Positions 23,961 to 33,552 are shown, counted from the first letter of the stretch. The stretch: 36,032 nt of DNA from Anaerolineales bacterium (GCA_020354045.1 CP070639.1:127185-163216), one strand, 5' to 3'. A program made the numbers and translations. The notes: generated from the letters alone by a model not told the origin.

Positions 23961-24635
23961 TTATGGGGAGATTTCTAATATATCGGGGGGTGCGCTAATC
24001 GCGCTTCGCCGTCGTTCAAGAATACGCTTGACCAGTTTAAGCCGAAAGTGATCGGTTCGCTCGCGCTCATCCAGTGTCATTTCGATATAGTCGCTCTCAG
24101 CCTCTAGGCGCGGGATGAGCAGATGCTCAAGGGCATTTAGACGGCGTGAAGTGCGCTGGATTTCATCTGCCAGGCGCATCAGGCGTAGCTCGCTCTCTGC
24201 AAGCTGGATGATTGCATCGACCTGCGCCTCAAACGCAGAAGCAGTCTCATCGATGCTGATAGATGTCCCAACAATGGAGTAACCTCTTCCCAACAATGGC
24301 CGGTCGACACGCTTTTGTTCAATCTCGGGTACCTTGACACCCATTACATTGGCTGTACTGACCTGCAAGGGCACTTCCTCGCTCGCAGCCAGGGCTGCGG
24401 ATACAACTGCCTCTCTGCCAGCCAATGCCTCGGCGCGTGCCAGTTTCATACGGGCATCCGCAGCCACTTGCTGTAATATATCGGAATGCTCCATCACGGT
24501 GTCAGCCAGGCGCAAAAGCTCTTTCATCAAGGCAGTCCGCTTCTGTTCAAGCAGGTCCCTTCCTTGACTTGCCAGTTTTATCTGGGCCTTACGCGCCAGC
24601 AACTCCATACGCGTGCAGGAGACTTTCGTTATCAT
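23961..24635 (-). CDS. atpD: V/A-type ATP synthase subunit D
   Basis: The 224-residue, largely alpha-helical protein has the V-type subunit D pattern. The start contains an ARKAQIKLASQGRDLLEQKRTALMKEL long helix, and the C-terminal helix includes RRLNALEHLLIPRLEAESDYIEMTLDERERTDHFRLK. Subunit D is the central rotor stalk of V1/A1 that couples ring rotation to the A3B3 head. It is the last gene of the ATPase operon and follows subunit B by 51 bp, the order seen in Thermus-type operons. AAGGA precedes the ATG. Confidence 0.95.
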   Translation of the reverse strand: MITKVSCTRMELLARKAQIKLASQGRDLLEQKRTALMKELLRLADTVMEHSDILQQVAADARMKLARAEALAGREAVVSAALAASEEVPLQVSTANVMGVKVPEIEQKRVDRPLLGRGYSIVGTSISIDETASAFEAQVDAIIQLAESELRLMRLADEIQRTSRRLNALEHLLIPRLEAESDYIEMTLDERERTDHFRLKLVKRILERRRSAISAPPDILEISP

Positions 24636-24686
24636 GGTAAATCCTTGGCTGTGTCCTTATTAAGTCACCGTCACGAGCCCGATAAG

Positions 24687-26102
24687 TTATGTATCAGGGT
24701 GATAATACTGCTCTATAAATTCCTGGGGGACGCGTTTGAGGATCGCGGCCGGCATTATCGATAATAAATTCCAGGCTAAATCCAGGGTTTCTTTGATTTG
24801 GTATTCCTGCATGCCTTGCCCAACAAAAGTCTTTTCGAATCTCTCTGCAAACTCCAAAACCTGGTGGTCCTCGGAGGAAAGTGCCGCCTCACCGATGATA
24901 GCCACCAATCGTCGCAAGTCACGTCCCTCAGCATACAGGGCATAGAGCTGGTTAGCAATAGCCCTGTGGTCAGCGCGAGTCTTTCTCGCCCCAATCGCGG
25001 CGTTCATCAAGCGGGAAAGCGACGGCAGCACATCAATGGGCGGATAGATCCCCTTGCGATGCATATCTCGGCTCAGCACGATCTGACCCTCAGTGATATA
25101 GCCAGTTAAATCAGGGATGGGATGGGTGATGTCATCATCAGGCATGGTCAGGATCACCAGTTGGGTGAGAGATCCACGCTTACCGCGGATACGCCCGGCG
25201 CGCTCATACAAGCTGGCTAAATCCGTATACATATAGCCTGGGTAACCTCGCCGACCAGGTACCTCCTCACTTGCCGCAGAAACCTCACGCAGTGCCTCAC
25301 AATAATTGGTCATATCGGTCAATATCACCAGCACGTGGCGATCATGGGTAAAAGCCAGATATTCAGCGGCAGTCAGTGCAGCTCTAGGTGTCAAGATGCG
25401 CTCAATGGTAGGGTCATCGGCTAGATTGATAAACAACACGCTGCGGTCCATGGCTTCGCTGGCACGGAATTGATCCATAAAGAAAGCAGCTTCACGATGG
25501 GTGATACCAATAGCTGCGAAGACGACGGCAAAGGGTTCACTCACACCGCTGTCTGAGCCCAATACCTTCGCCTGCGAAGCAATCTGGGCTGCCAACTCGT
25601 TAGCGGGTAATCCGGCTCCGGAAAATATTGGCAGCTTTTGTCCGCGAGTCAGGGTGTTAAGCCCATCAATGGCAGCGACGCCTGTTTGGATAAACTCGCT
25701 GGGATGTGTGCGTACGGAAGGGTTAATTGGCAGTCCGCTGATGTCCAGGGAACGTTCAGGGATAATCGCTGGTCCACCGTCAATCGGAGCACCGGAGCCA
25801 TCCAGAACTCTGCCAAGCATCGAGAGCGCCACATCCAGGCGGGCCACATCCCCGGTGAAGCGCACTCTTGTCTGGTTTAAGTCCAGGCCTGCCGTCCCCA
25901 GAAATATCCGTACCATGCAAGTTTGCCGATTTACCTCCAATACTTGTCCAGGGCGCGTCAGACCATCAGGACCTGTGATAGCCACAATTTCGTTATAAGC
26001 CACGTCGGAGATGCGTTCTACGAAAATTAAAGGCCCCTTTATTTGAGTAACTGTGCGATATTCCTTGGTGATCAGGCTGGGTCGAGGAATAGTTTCCAGC
26101 AT
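24687..26102 (-). CDS. atpB: V/A-type ATP synthase subunit B
   Basis: The 471-residue protein is the noncatalytic nucleotide-binding subunit. It has the regulatory-subunit signature [21 protein letters not shown] instead of a P-loop, the [19 protein letters not shown] region and the [42 protein letters not shown] block. It alternates with subunit A in the A3B3 head. The gene starts 6 bp after atpA with AGGAG nearby, and is followed by atpD. Confidence 0.96.
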   Translation of the reverse strand: MLETIPRPSLITKEYRTVTQIKGPLIFVERISDVAYNEIVAITGPDGLTRPGQVLEVNRQTCMVRIFLGTAGLDLNQTRVRFTGDVARLDVALSMLGRVLDGSGAPIDGGPAIIPERSLDISGLPINPSVRTHPSEFIQTGVAAIDGLNTLTRGQKLPIFSGAGLPANELAAQIASQAKVLGSDSGVSEPFAVVFAAIGITHREAAFFMDQFRASEAMDRSVLFINLADDPTIERILTPRAALTAAEYLAFTHDRHVLVILTDMTNYCEALREVSAASEEVPGRRGYPGYMYTDLASLYERAGRIRGKRGSLTQLVILTMPDDDITHPIPDLTGYITEGQIVLSRDMHRKGIYPPIDVLPSLSRLMNAAIGARKTRADHRAIANQLYALYAEGRDLRRLVAIIGEAALSSEDHQVLEFAERFEKTFVGQGMQEYQIKETLDLAWNLLSIMPAAILKRVPQEFIEQYYHPDT

Positions 26103-26108
26103 TTGAGC

Positions 26109-27926
26109 TCACTCCTGTATTCCAAACTCAGCAAATCTGTGTTGGATCCTTTTCGAAAGCTCCTGGATATTCATCTCAGCTTGCTCAGTTGGTAGTTCTT
26201 TCAATCTGGCGATTTCCCCGACCTCTGGCATATCCATGACCTTTGGCAGAGGCACTTCAAGGCCTAATGCTTTTTGCACGTATTGATAAAAATCCATAAT
26301 AATGGTCAGCATCCAGTAGGCCTTTTCTATGGGACAGTAGCGATCGACTTCATGGTAGGCAGATTGTTGTAAGAAGTCTTCCCTCAACATGCGGGCCACA
26401 GCCAGGACTGCCCGCTCCGACTCCGCCAACGCATCTGGACCTACAAGTTGAACAATTTCTAAAAGTTCTGCTTCACGTTGCAACAGGCTGCTGGCCGATC
26501 TAACCCGTTCGAACCAATCAGACCCCACGTTTTGGTTGTACCAATCCTGCGTTTCGTAGAGCGAGTAACTACGTGTCCAGTTGATAGCCGGGAAGTGTCG
26601 ACGGCGGGACAATTCATAATCCAACGCCCAAAAGGTACCCACTACCCGCATCGAGTTTTGTGTCATGGGCTCCGAGAAATCACCCCCAGGTGGCGATACC
26701 GCACCGACCAGCGTAAGCGAGCCAGTACGAACATCTGGTTCTGCAGCCGCCTGTGTCTCATCTTCCTGACTGCCCAAACAAACCACCTTGCCTGAACGTT
26801 CGTAAAACTCTGCCAGTCGTGCAGCCAGATAAGCTGGGTAGCCTTCCTCACCGGGCATCTCTTCCAGCCTGCCCGAGATTTCGCGCAGTGCTTCACCCCA
26901 GCGCGAGGTTGAATCCGCCAGCACCAAAACCTGGTAACCCATATCCCGGTAATATTCGGCAATCGTGATACCGGTATAGATGCTGGCCTCACGTGCAGCC
27001 ACAGGCATATTCGATGTATTAGCGATGAGCACTGTACGAGCCATCAGTGGCTCCCCGGTGCGTGGGTCCTCTAAGATAGGGAATTCCTCCAAAACCTCGG
27101 TCATTTCATTACCCCGCTCTCCACAGCCAATATACACCACCACATCAGCATCCGCCCAGCGAGCCAGGCAGTGTTCTACCACCGTCTTCCCAGTGCCAAA
27201 TCCGCCGGGGATAATTGCCGAACCACCTCTGGCCACAGGGAATAATGTGTCGATCACACGCGTACCCGTAATCAGTGGTTCGCGCGGTGCCAGGCGAGCC
27301 TGGACAGGGCGTGGTGTGCGAACCGGCCAGGATTGGCATAGGGTGACCTCAAAATGATCCACCTTATGATTACTTTGCAGATCAATCACTGCTACAACAT
27401 CATTGAGCTTGAATTTCCCAGAGTTGATATCAACCAGCCTGCCACCTTTCCCAGGGGGAACCATGATGGCATGCTCTAGTGTGTGCGACTCAGTCACAAT
27501 TCCCAGCACACTACCAGGTGAAAGATAACTACCAATACAAGCACGCGGCTTAAACTCCCAGTAGATATCCTCACTTAATGGAGAAGCTGCCAGGCCGCGC
27601 CGGATAAAATCACCTGTTTTTTCAGCCAGCACTTCCAGTGGTCTCTGCAAGCCGTCGTACACCTGACCCAACAATCCCGGACCCAGGCGAGCTTGAAGTG
27701 GCGCACCGGTGTTCTGGATTCTTTCGCCTATTCTGATACCAGAGGTATCCTCATAAACCTGGATCGTGGCTTGTTCGCTCGAAATCTGGATAATTTCACC
27801 CACCAGACCCACTTCACCCACATAAACCACATCATGCAGCCTGGCATTATCAAGACCGCTGGCTCCCACCACTGGTCCAGCTATGCGAACGATCCTTCCA
27901 TCACCAGTTTCCACTCGCTCTATCAC
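26109..27926 (-). CDS. atpA: V/A-type ATP synthase catalytic subunit A
   Basis: The 605-residue length and motifs identify the catalytic subunit. The Walker A GGFGTGKT lies at residues 241-248, GCGERGNEMTEVL and the SLTLVGAVSPPGGDFSEP segment follow, and the roughly 90-residue non-homologous insert typical of A subunits precedes the P-loop. It hydrolyses or synthesises ATP in the V1/A1 head. The GTG start overlaps the stop of atpF by four bases and has GAGGTG upstream. No residue loss is evident. Confidence 0.97.
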   Translation of the reverse strand: MIERVETGDGRIVRIAGPVVGASGLDNARLHDVVYVGEVGLVGEIIQISSEQATIQVYEDTSGIRIGERIQNTGAPLQARLGPGLLGQVYDGLQRPLEVLAEKTGDFIRRGLAASPLSEDIYWEFKPRACIGSYLSPGSVLGIVTESHTLEHAIMVPPGKGGRLVDINSGKFKLNDVVAVIDLQSNHKVDHFEVTLCQSWPVRTPRPVQARLAPREPLITGTRVIDTLFPVARGGSAIIPGGFGTGKTVVEHCLARWADADVVVYIGCGERGNEMTEVLEEFPILEDPRTGEPLMARTVLIANTSNMPVAAREASIYTGITIAEYYRDMGYQVLVLADSTSRWGEALREISGRLEEMPGEEGYPAYLAARLAEFYERSGKVVCLGSQEDETQAAAEPDVRTGSLTLVGAVSPPGGDFSEPMTQNSMRVVGTFWALDYELSRRRHFPAINWTRSYSLYETQDWYNQNVGSDWFERVRSASSLLQREAELLEIVQLVGPDALAESERAVLAVARMLREDFLQQSAYHEVDRYCPIEKAYWMLTIIMDFYQYVQKALGLEVPLPKVMDMPEVGEIARLKELPTEQAEMNIQELSKRIQHRFAEFGIQE

Positions 27927-28273
27927 GCTTCCACCTCGCCTCCCCTGTCTTTGAAAGTGATATGAAAGCCGATCGCGCGCCGGATGGTGTGTGCAATACG
28001 CGCTCTTCGCGACGCTTCAGCACCCAAGGCGCTTCCACCAGGAATCACCAAATAGGGCATTTGATCGTAAGCCTCCAGCTGTCTCACGGTTGCAGGCTCC
28101 AGCAGCTCGAATAGCCCATCGTCAATGGCCAGTAAACCGGTTTCGCCTCTATCTAACCAGGTCGCTATCATTTCCTGGGCAGCTTCCACGTCTTCAGCCC
28201 CATATGCATCCACTCCCGCCAGATGGAACCCAGGAACGAGGGAAGGTCTGGTGATTACCAGTAATCGGCTCAT
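27923..28273 (-). CDS. atpF: V/A-type ATP synthase subunit F
   Basis: The 116-residue protein fits the small central-stalk subunit F: a Rossmann-like domain beginning RLLVITRPSLVPGFHLAGVDAY, then ETGLLAIDDGLFELL, and a C-terminal helix containing RRARIAHTIRRAIGFHI. It binds subunit D and modulates rotation. It overlaps atpC by four bases upstream and atpA by four bases downstream, so all three are translationally coupled. Confidence 0.92.
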   Translation of the reverse strand: MSRLLVITRPSLVPGFHLAGVDAYGAEDVEAAQEMIATWLDRGETGLLAIDDGLFELLEPATVRQLEAYDQMPYLVIPGGSALGAEASRRARIAHTIRRAIGFHITFKDRGGEVEA

Positions 28274-29343
28274 GCCGTCATCGCTAGGTTTTCAATGATT
28301 TCTTCAGATTTCAAGTCCAGGCTGATCCCATTTGCAATCCAGCGCAGGTTTCCAATCTCGTTTACCTTTAGCGCAAGATAACCTAAGACCAACCCTATCC
28401 CCAGGGGGTCCTGGTTGATTAATGAAGCCATCCAATTTAATCGAAAGCGATTTAATTGGCGTTCAAAATCACTTAGTCGACCTGAGGTGTGATACGCTTC
28501 TAAACCATCCCTGATAGCAGTATAGTAATTTGTGCTTGATAACAATTCCACAGCTTGCTTAATATCATCTAGTTGACTGAGATGTTCTAATAACGTAAAG
28601 GATAATCGGCCAGGCCCTATAAAAAAAACCTGAATTCCTAAGTTGTCAGTTTGTTCCTTGATCGACACTCGTTCTCTTGGGGCGTGGATAAAGCGCAGAA
28701 CTGTACGCAGGTTAATTAAGTCGGCCTCCAGATTGATCGCAGCCTCGAATAACTCCGCATCCGGTATTTCAGCAGCATATGCTTGCATCTGCTGCCAATA
28801 CCATCCCTGCAGAGCTGATTCCATCCAAGGAATACTTGCGCCTGGAACTTCAGATCTGAGACGCATAATAGGCACAGCAAATGGCAGATTCATGGAAGCC
28901 ATGATATCGATAGCAGCACGCACCCCCGGAGCTCCAGATAGTACAGACAGCGTGTGGAGATCTAACTCACCAACGGGCAAGAGTGTAGCCAGGATCTTAT
29001 CCGGGGCAATATTATTCCCAAGGCCGCGTAAGATCGTGATGAGATTGTGCAGATCATAGGGAAGGAGCATAACATTTACCATTTCGCCAGCGCTTTCGTG
29101 GTAGAAACTCCGCATTTTGCCCAATGTATTGACCAGATCCGTTTGCAGTGCTTCGTTGATGCAGTCCATCCCACTCGTGCGCGCCAACGCTGATTCAATC
29201 GGCTTGCGATAGGCAGTTTTTGTTAATGCAGTAATCAAACCTGCTAGGCTACCTGCTCCAGCCAGGTTTTCAAGCTCCCGTTGTGTCAACAGGCGAGATT
29301 TCATAGCCCTTAGGCGGGCATTGCCGTAGTCGAAACCAAGCAT
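28270..29343 (-). CDS. atpC: V/A-type ATP synthase subunit C
   Basis: The 357-residue all-helical protein matches subunit C (d/AC39 family), beginning with the conserved FDYGNARLRAMKSRLL. It caps the membrane rotor ring and links it to the D-F central shaft. The ATG at 29343 overlaps the end of atpE by 34 bp. An ATG 13 codons later with AAGGG upstream would remove the conserved N-terminal helix, so the longer form is preferred. Divergence along the rest of the protein is normal for this family. Confidence 0.92.
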   Translation of the reverse strand: MLGFDYGNARLRAMKSRLLTQRELENLAGAGSLAGLITALTKTAYRKPIESALARTSGMDCINEALQTDLVNTLGKMRSFYHESAGEMVNVMLLPYDLHNLITILRGLGNNIAPDKILATLLPVGELDLHTLSVLSGAPGVRAAIDIMASMNLPFAVPIMRLRSEVPGASIPWMESALQGWYWQQMQAYAAEIPDAELFEAAINLEADLINLRTVLRFIHAPRERVSIKEQTDNLGIQVFFIGPGRLSFTLLEHLSQLDDIKQAVELLSSTNYYTAIRDGLEAYHTSGRLSDFERQLNRFRLNWMASLINQDPLGIGLVLGYLALKVNEIGNLRWIANGISLDLKSEEIIENLAMTA

Positions 29344-29942
29344 TCTTGATTCTCAAAGCGGGCCGCTAGAAATCGGCGCAGGTATGGAGTTGCTGAAGCC
29401 AGCCGTGCTTCTAGCGTGTTGATGACCACTACTTTGGCCTCTTTGCTCTTCACGATCAAGCCACCTCCTGTCGCCAGGTCAGTCACGATGGGCACCTCCA
29501 GACCGATCTCATCCAGGATGGTTTTCATAAGCTCGAGGTCCCGCTGATCGATCTCAATGGTGACTGTGTGAATATCCCCCAGTGATCCTTCCAGATCAGC
29601 AAAAGCCTGATGTGTCAACCCGCGCAGCACGGCGGGATAACATGCCTCGGAACGCAGGCTGTCAAGACGCTCGCGCGTCATTTCTAAAGCATTCTCGACA
29701 AACTCCTGGCGTGCCTCCCCGATGATCCGTAAAGCCGCCATACGCGCCTGGTGGAGCAGGCGAGAACGCTCCCTGAATGCCGGCGTAGCAGCCTCATTGC
29801 AGGCCTGCTCTCGGATCTGATCGGCTTCACGTTTCGCTCGATCCAGAATCTCTTTTACCTGAGCCTGGGTAGCCGCTTCAATTCGGTTGACCTGCTCCTG
29901 GCCAGCCTCGCGAATGGCTTCCAGGATGGCTTCCAGACTCAT
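29310..29942 (-). CDS. atpE: V/A-type ATP synthase subunit E (peripheral stalk)
   Basis: The 210-residue protein has a long charged N-terminal coiled coil (about residues 1-100, rich in ILDRAKREADQIREQA-type repeats). A C-terminal alpha/beta head containing DLATGGGLIVKSKEAKVVVINTLEARL follows, as in subunit E. It forms the peripheral stator with subunit H/G. The frame is open to 29981; the ATG at 29942 starts MSLEAILEAIREAG one base after the atpK stop and fits the family, while the upstream codons overlap atpK. Confidence 0.9.
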   Translation of the reverse strand: MSLEAILEAIREAGQEQVNRIEAATQAQVKEILDRAKREADQIREQACNEAATPAFRERSRLLHQARMAALRIIGEARQEFVENALEMTRERLDSLRSEACYPAVLRGLTHQAFADLEGSLGDIHTVTIEIDQRDLELMKTILDEIGLEVPIVTDLATGGGLIVKSKEAKVVVINTLEARLASATPYLRRFLAARFENQECLVSTTAMPA

Positions 29943-29943
29943 C

Positions 29944-30162
29944 TCACCCACCGAGCAGCAGAACCATCGCAGCCACGGCAAAACCCAGGATCACCATCGT
30001 TTCTGGGATGGCAACCAAAAGGATGATGCTTCCTAGAGCTTCAGGCTTCTCAGCGATGACACCCGCACCAGCCGAGCCGATGCGTGCTTGTGCCAGTCCA
30101 GTGCCAATAGCAGCCAACCCAACTGCCAGTCCGGCCCCAATTGCAGTTAATCCAGCATCCAT
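29944..30162 (-). CDS. atpK: V/A-type ATP synthase rotor-ring subunit K (c subunit)
   Basis: The 72-residue proteolipid is a two-helix hairpin. A Gly/Ala-rich first helix (about 4-26), a polar loop (EKPE at 38-41) and a second helix containing the ion-binding Glu54 in the PETMVI motif are visible. It is the single-hairpin kind rather than the duplicated four-helix NtpK. Subunits assemble into the membrane ring that rotates as ions pass. The ATG at 30162 directly follows a strong GGAGGT; an ATG four codons earlier would place the ribosome-binding site inside the gene. Ion specificity (H+ versus Na+) cannot be decided from this sequence alone. Confidence 0.93.
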   Translation of the reverse strand: MDAGLTAIGAGLAVGLAAIGTGLAQARIGSAGAGVIAEKPEALGSIILLVAIPETMVILGFAVAAMVLLLGG

Positions 30163-30232
30163 AGCTACCTCCATTTTCGATTGACAATCTCGGAGTATTC
30201 TTTCATCTTACTGTTGCCCTGCAGTCCAGCTC

Positions 30233-32137
30233 TCACAACCCCTGGTCAAGAGGTATACGACTCTTGAAAGGTTGGTAGGGCCTACCACCACTTTCATAGA
30301 ATTTCCGGAAGAATTCCACGTAATGCAAGCGCAGACTGTGAATGGTGGGGCTGAACGCTCCCAAAACCAGGTTGAGAGCATGGATCAGCAAAGCGATAAT
30401 AATACCCACGATCAGGTTGCCAGCCATACCCGCGATATCATTAGCAACTTTTGCCAGGTAAACAGAAGCCAAACCAATCGCTGCAATACGCAGGTAGGAC
30501 AATATATTGCCGATCAAGCCGATGAACTCAATAGGACCCATTAAAATGCCCAGCCAGCCTAGCGAAGCGCCCATCAGCACAATTCCAAGAATTAATAGGG
30601 CGATCGCGGGTGTCATCAAGCTGCTTGGCAAAAAATCGGTCAGAACTGCAACGATCAAAAATAGTCCCATCAATCCGACCAACATGCCCCCTCGATCTAA
30701 TAGGTGTGTGCGGTTTTTCTCCTTGTAAGCTTCCCACACACCAAGGATCAATCCCAGTGTCAGGTGTATAGCTCCTACAGCTAAAGTCATCACCAATAAA
30801 CCAGCTAAATGCTCGGCACTGGCGCGTTCGAACCAGAGTGCATGCATACCTAGCTGTTCTCCAAGGGTTCCAAAAGCCTCACCATATAAAAAGCCAAACA
30901 GAATCGACCAGCCAGCCCCAATAGCCAGGATTATCAGCACATCGCGAGCTACCCCAGAGTTGAGCTTACGGGTCAAACCCAGGCTGATCAACAATAACAA
31001 CAGCCCATAGCCCACATCTCCCAGAATCATCCCAAAGAAGATGGGCAGGAACAAAGCCATCAAGCGAGTAGGATCCAGATGTCCATAGCGTGGCAAAGCC
31101 AACAGGTTCACCAGGCTCTCAAAAGGTTTGGCTGGCTGAGGGTTTCTTAAGATGATCGGGACTCGTTTTCGCAGTGTAGATGTCAAAGGGATTTGCCGCA
31201 CCAGGATGGTCTCACCCACCTGTTCCTGTAGTGATTGTTGCACCTGGCTGAACTCCTTCGCCGGGATCCAGCCCACCAGCACAAAAGTCAAATCGGTTTC
31301 TCCTAAACAGCTGAGTACGCTGCTGGCCTCCAACTCATCCTGCAGAGCATCACGCCAGGCAGCCAGTTTCTGGCACCACTCTGCCGCCAGTTCAGCCTGC
31401 ATGGCCTCCACAATCTCCAGTTCATCGGGGATAGCGGCCATGCGTCGATGTAGGGAAGCTAAAATCACATCAGGTGGCCCATCTTCCAGCTCGGTGGGCA
31501 GACGTAACCGGGAAACATCTTCACGCCCAAGCAGGCTCTCTATCTCCTGGGTGAATTCAACTGGGAAAACAATCAACATCGCTCGCGTGGATTTGTCTAC
31601 ATCTCGTGCCACTAGCTCGGCCCGCCCAGCGGTCAGGTCAAGTATGTGCTTTGCGACTGCCTCCAACACGCCCACATGCTCCCTACTGACCAGCACGCCG
31701 ATCGACCGATTGCCTGGCAGGCGCGCAGATTGGGGAATGATAGGTAGCAGAGCTCTCAAGCTGGCCTCGTAACGCGGTAAGGAAGCCAGCTCACTCTTTA
31801 GTTTTTCACTTCGATTTATCAGGGTCTGCACCTTTGGCAACAAAGTCTCTACCCCCTGACGCGCCTGCAACCGGTAATCTTGTTCTAGGGTTATATCCAG
31901 ACGGTGAGAGGCACCACCGAGATTATCGAGCAACCCTTGTAAGCGCGCCGCCAAAAAGCCCAGCTCCTCTTGCTCCTGAAGCATTTCCCGATCAAGCGTT
32001 AGAGGCCGAGCTGAAATTTCTTGAGTCTCAACCAATTCCTCAATGTGCACACAGCCTAGTTTTCGCAACGCATGCAGGATATTCTGCAGGTCTCGTTTGA
32101 GACCGATGATCTCAATCGGGAGCATTTCAACATTCAT
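30233..32137 (-). CDS. atpI: V/A-type ATP synthase subunit I (a subunit)
   Basis: The 634-residue protein has the two-part structure of subunit I. A roughly 320-residue N-terminal soluble half contains coiled coils. The C-terminal half has seven or eight hydrophobic helices, including FLPIFFGMILGDVGYGLLLLL, GWSILFGFLYGEAFGTLG and the IGNILSYLRIAAIGLASVYLAKV helix with the conserved arginine facing the ring. It is the membrane stator that forms the ion half-channels. It overlaps the upstream subunit H by four bases and precedes atpK by 70 bp. Confidence 0.95.
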   Translation of the reverse strand: MNVEMLPIEIIGLKRDLQNILHALRKLGCVHIEELVETQEISARPLTLDREMLQEQEELGFLAARLQGLLDNLGGASHRLDITLEQDYRLQARQGVETLLPKVQTLINRSEKLKSELASLPRYEASLRALLPIIPQSARLPGNRSIGVLVSREHVGVLEAVAKHILDLTAGRAELVARDVDKSTRAMLIVFPVEFTQEIESLLGREDVSRLRLPTELEDGPPDVILASLHRRMAAIPDELEIVEAMQAELAAEWCQKLAAWRDALQDELEASSVLSCLGETDLTFVLVGWIPAKEFSQVQQSLQEQVGETILVRQIPLTSTLRKRVPIILRNPQPAKPFESLVNLLALPRYGHLDPTRLMALFLPIFFGMILGDVGYGLLLLLISLGLTRKLNSGVARDVLIILAIGAGWSILFGFLYGEAFGTLGEQLGMHALWFERASAEHLAGLLVMTLAVGAIHLTLGLILGVWEAYKEKNRTHLLDRGGMLVGLMGLFLIVAVLTDFLPSSLMTPAIALLILGIVLMGASLGWLGILMGPIEFIGLIGNILSYLRIAAIGLASVYLAKVANDIAGMAGNLIVGIIIALLIHALNLVLGAFSPTIHSLRLHYVEFFRKFYESGGRPYQPFKSRIPLDQGL

Positions 32138-32493
32138 GAGCTTTCCAGACCCACTTCTTGCCCACTGACCAGGTAAAATGCCTCCAGAACAGCCATCTCT
32201 ATCAGTTGGAGACCTCTTTGGCGCAGGGAATCTGCTTTGCTCTGCGCTTCGTTGGTGATGAGTCTGGCTTCTGCTTCCGCCTGATCGACGATCTCCTGAT
32301 AATGCACTTGACCATTATGCAGCCCCATCTCGCGAGCTTGATTCTTGATTTTTGTCACTTGCGAGCGTGCCTCAGCAATGCTCCGCCCTGCCGACACGCG
32401 GGCTGCTGCAATTTGAGCGGCGATCTCGGTTTCTATTTGCCGGATCTGATCTAATGGACTCAGCTCAGATCCAGTTGTGGGTGAATCACTCAA
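32134..32493 (-). CDS. atpH: V/A-type ATP synthase subunit H/G (peripheral stalk)
   Basis: The 119-residue, highly charged coiled-coil protein (about residues 12-100, with EARSQVTKIKNQARE and DQAEAEARLITNEAQSKADSLRQRG) lies just before subunit I. That is the usual position of the stalk subunit called H in archaea and G in Thermus. It pairs with subunit E to form the stator stalk. The start is a TTG overlapping the stop of the HEAT gene (TTGA), with GGGAG about eight bases upstream; no suitable ATG exists near the N-terminus. Confidence 0.85.
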   Translation of the reverse strand: MSDSPTTGSELSPLDQIRQIETEIAAQIAAARVSAGRSIAEARSQVTKIKNQAREMGLHNGQVHYQEIVDQAEAEARLITNEAQSKADSLRQRGLQLIEMAVLEAFYLVSGQEVGLESS

Positions 32494-33485
32494 ACTTCAT
32501 TCTCCCATTCCTGCAACAGGCGTTGAGCAATCGCTGGCGCTTCAACGCCGGCTGCTGGACTCTGCAAGGCTTCTAAAATCGGTTTCAATCTTTCGCGCAA
32601 TCGGCGCGAGAGTACGCCGTGCAACGCATGGTAGGCCGCCTGACGGGTTGGTGCAGACGGAGTCGAATGGCTGATTACTTTCAGGGTCGCAGGTACAGCC
32701 GCGGGACCAATGCGAGCTAAAACGTCGGCAGTAGCCCAGCGCACCTTGTGGCTGCTATCCGAAAGTCCCTCTGCCAACACTTCAATAGAACTTGTATCCG
32801 CAAAATCACCCAGACTTCGGGCAGCATGCCAGCGAATATGGCTATCGGGGTGGTTCAGCGCCTCACGCCAGCCTTTTTCAGCCTGCGGTCCCAGATCTTG
32901 CAGGGCACGCTTGGCTTCACTGTGCAGCGCACCTCGATCCATGGCAAGCGCCTTAATCAGTGGTGGAGCACAGCGTTCTTCGCCGATGGCTGCTAAAGCG
33001 CACACTGCTCGCACCTTCCAACTTTTGAGCGCGGCATTCAGGATATCTTCCAAGAAGGGAATCATCTCCACGTCACCCCGTAGCCCAAGTAGATACGCGC
33101 CCGCATAGCGGAACTCAGCCCGTGTCTCTTGAAGCGCCTGGTGGAGTACACGCTCCTTGAGAGAGGCTTCCCAGTCATACTCATCCTCAACAAATACTTC
33201 AGTGATCGATTGGTCAATTCTTTGCGAAGCTTCCTGGTCTACACGTCGATCGCTATCACGGTGTTCCCCCCAACACTGGATCGCCAGACAGCTCAATAAT
33301 TGCTTCCAAAGCTTGGGATTATCGTAGTTGTGAATGGCTGCCTGCATAATCTGGCGCAGTCCGGGGTCAGCTGCACTCAGGTAAAGGAACACTTTGCCTA
33401 TTGATTCTTTATCGCCTTCCAGGGCTTGCCTTAATAACTCGATCTCTGACTGTTGATAGGGAACAGCGGCCTCTTGCATGAACAT
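32490..33485 (-). CDS. HEAT-repeat protein preceding the V/A-ATPase operon
   Basis: The 331-residue soluble protein is built from alpha-helical repeats. The C-terminal two-thirds show at least five HEAT/PBS-lyase-like units, for example SWKVRAVCALAAIGEERCAPPLIKAL, SEAKRALQDLGPQA, SHIRWHAARSLGDFADTSSIEVLAEGL and SHKVRWATADVLARIGPAAVPATLKVI. Such proteins are binding scaffolds. Its stop codon overlaps the start of atpH, so it is translationally coupled to the ATPase and may act in assembly or regulation. That role is inferred from position only. The frame is open to 33569; the ATG at 33485 is preceded by GGAG and avoids a Cys/Leu-rich upstream segment. An ATG two codons later is an alternative. 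Confidence 0.82.
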   Translation of the reverse strand: MFMQEAAVPYQQSEIELLRQALEGDKESIGKVFLYLSAADPGLRQIMQAAIHNYDNPKLWKQLLSCLAIQCWGEHRDSDRRVDQEASQRIDQSITEVFVEDEYDWEASLKERVLHQALQETRAEFRYAGAYLLGLRGDVEMIPFLEDILNAALKSWKVRAVCALAAIGEERCAPPLIKALAMDRGALHSEAKRALQDLGPQAEKGWREALNHPDSHIRWHAARSLGDFADTSSIEVLAEGLSDSSHKVRWATADVLARIGPAAVPATLKVISHSTPSAPTRQAAYHALHGVLSRRLRERLKPILEALQSPAAGVEAPAIAQRLLQEWENEV

Positions 33486-33546
33486 AAGCAACTCCAATCC
33501 ACAAGCCAGCAAATAAATCGGCACTCCGCTAGGCCTTGTTATCTTT

Positions 33547-33552
33547 ACTATA
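33547..33552 (-). promoter_or_regulatory. Candidate -10 element of the HEAT-ATPase operon
   Basis: On the minus strand TATAGT lies here, about 62 bp upstream of the HEAT gene ATG. There is no good -35 box at the expected 17-bp distance (CAGAGT), which would suit an activator-dependent promoter. Transcription would begin near 33540. This is pattern-based only. Confidence 0.45.

Noticed and set aside
29944-30162. Possible sodium-binding signature in the c subunit (Q25 in helix 1, E54-T55 in helix 2)
   Set aside because: These residues resemble Na+-type rings, but from memory a proton-translocating Thermus-type ring also has AQARIGAAG and PET at the same places, so the sequence does not discriminate.
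31152-31772. 206-codon plus-strand open frame opposite atpI
   Set aside because: Low-complexity Ser/Arg-rich shadow of the atpI coding strand.
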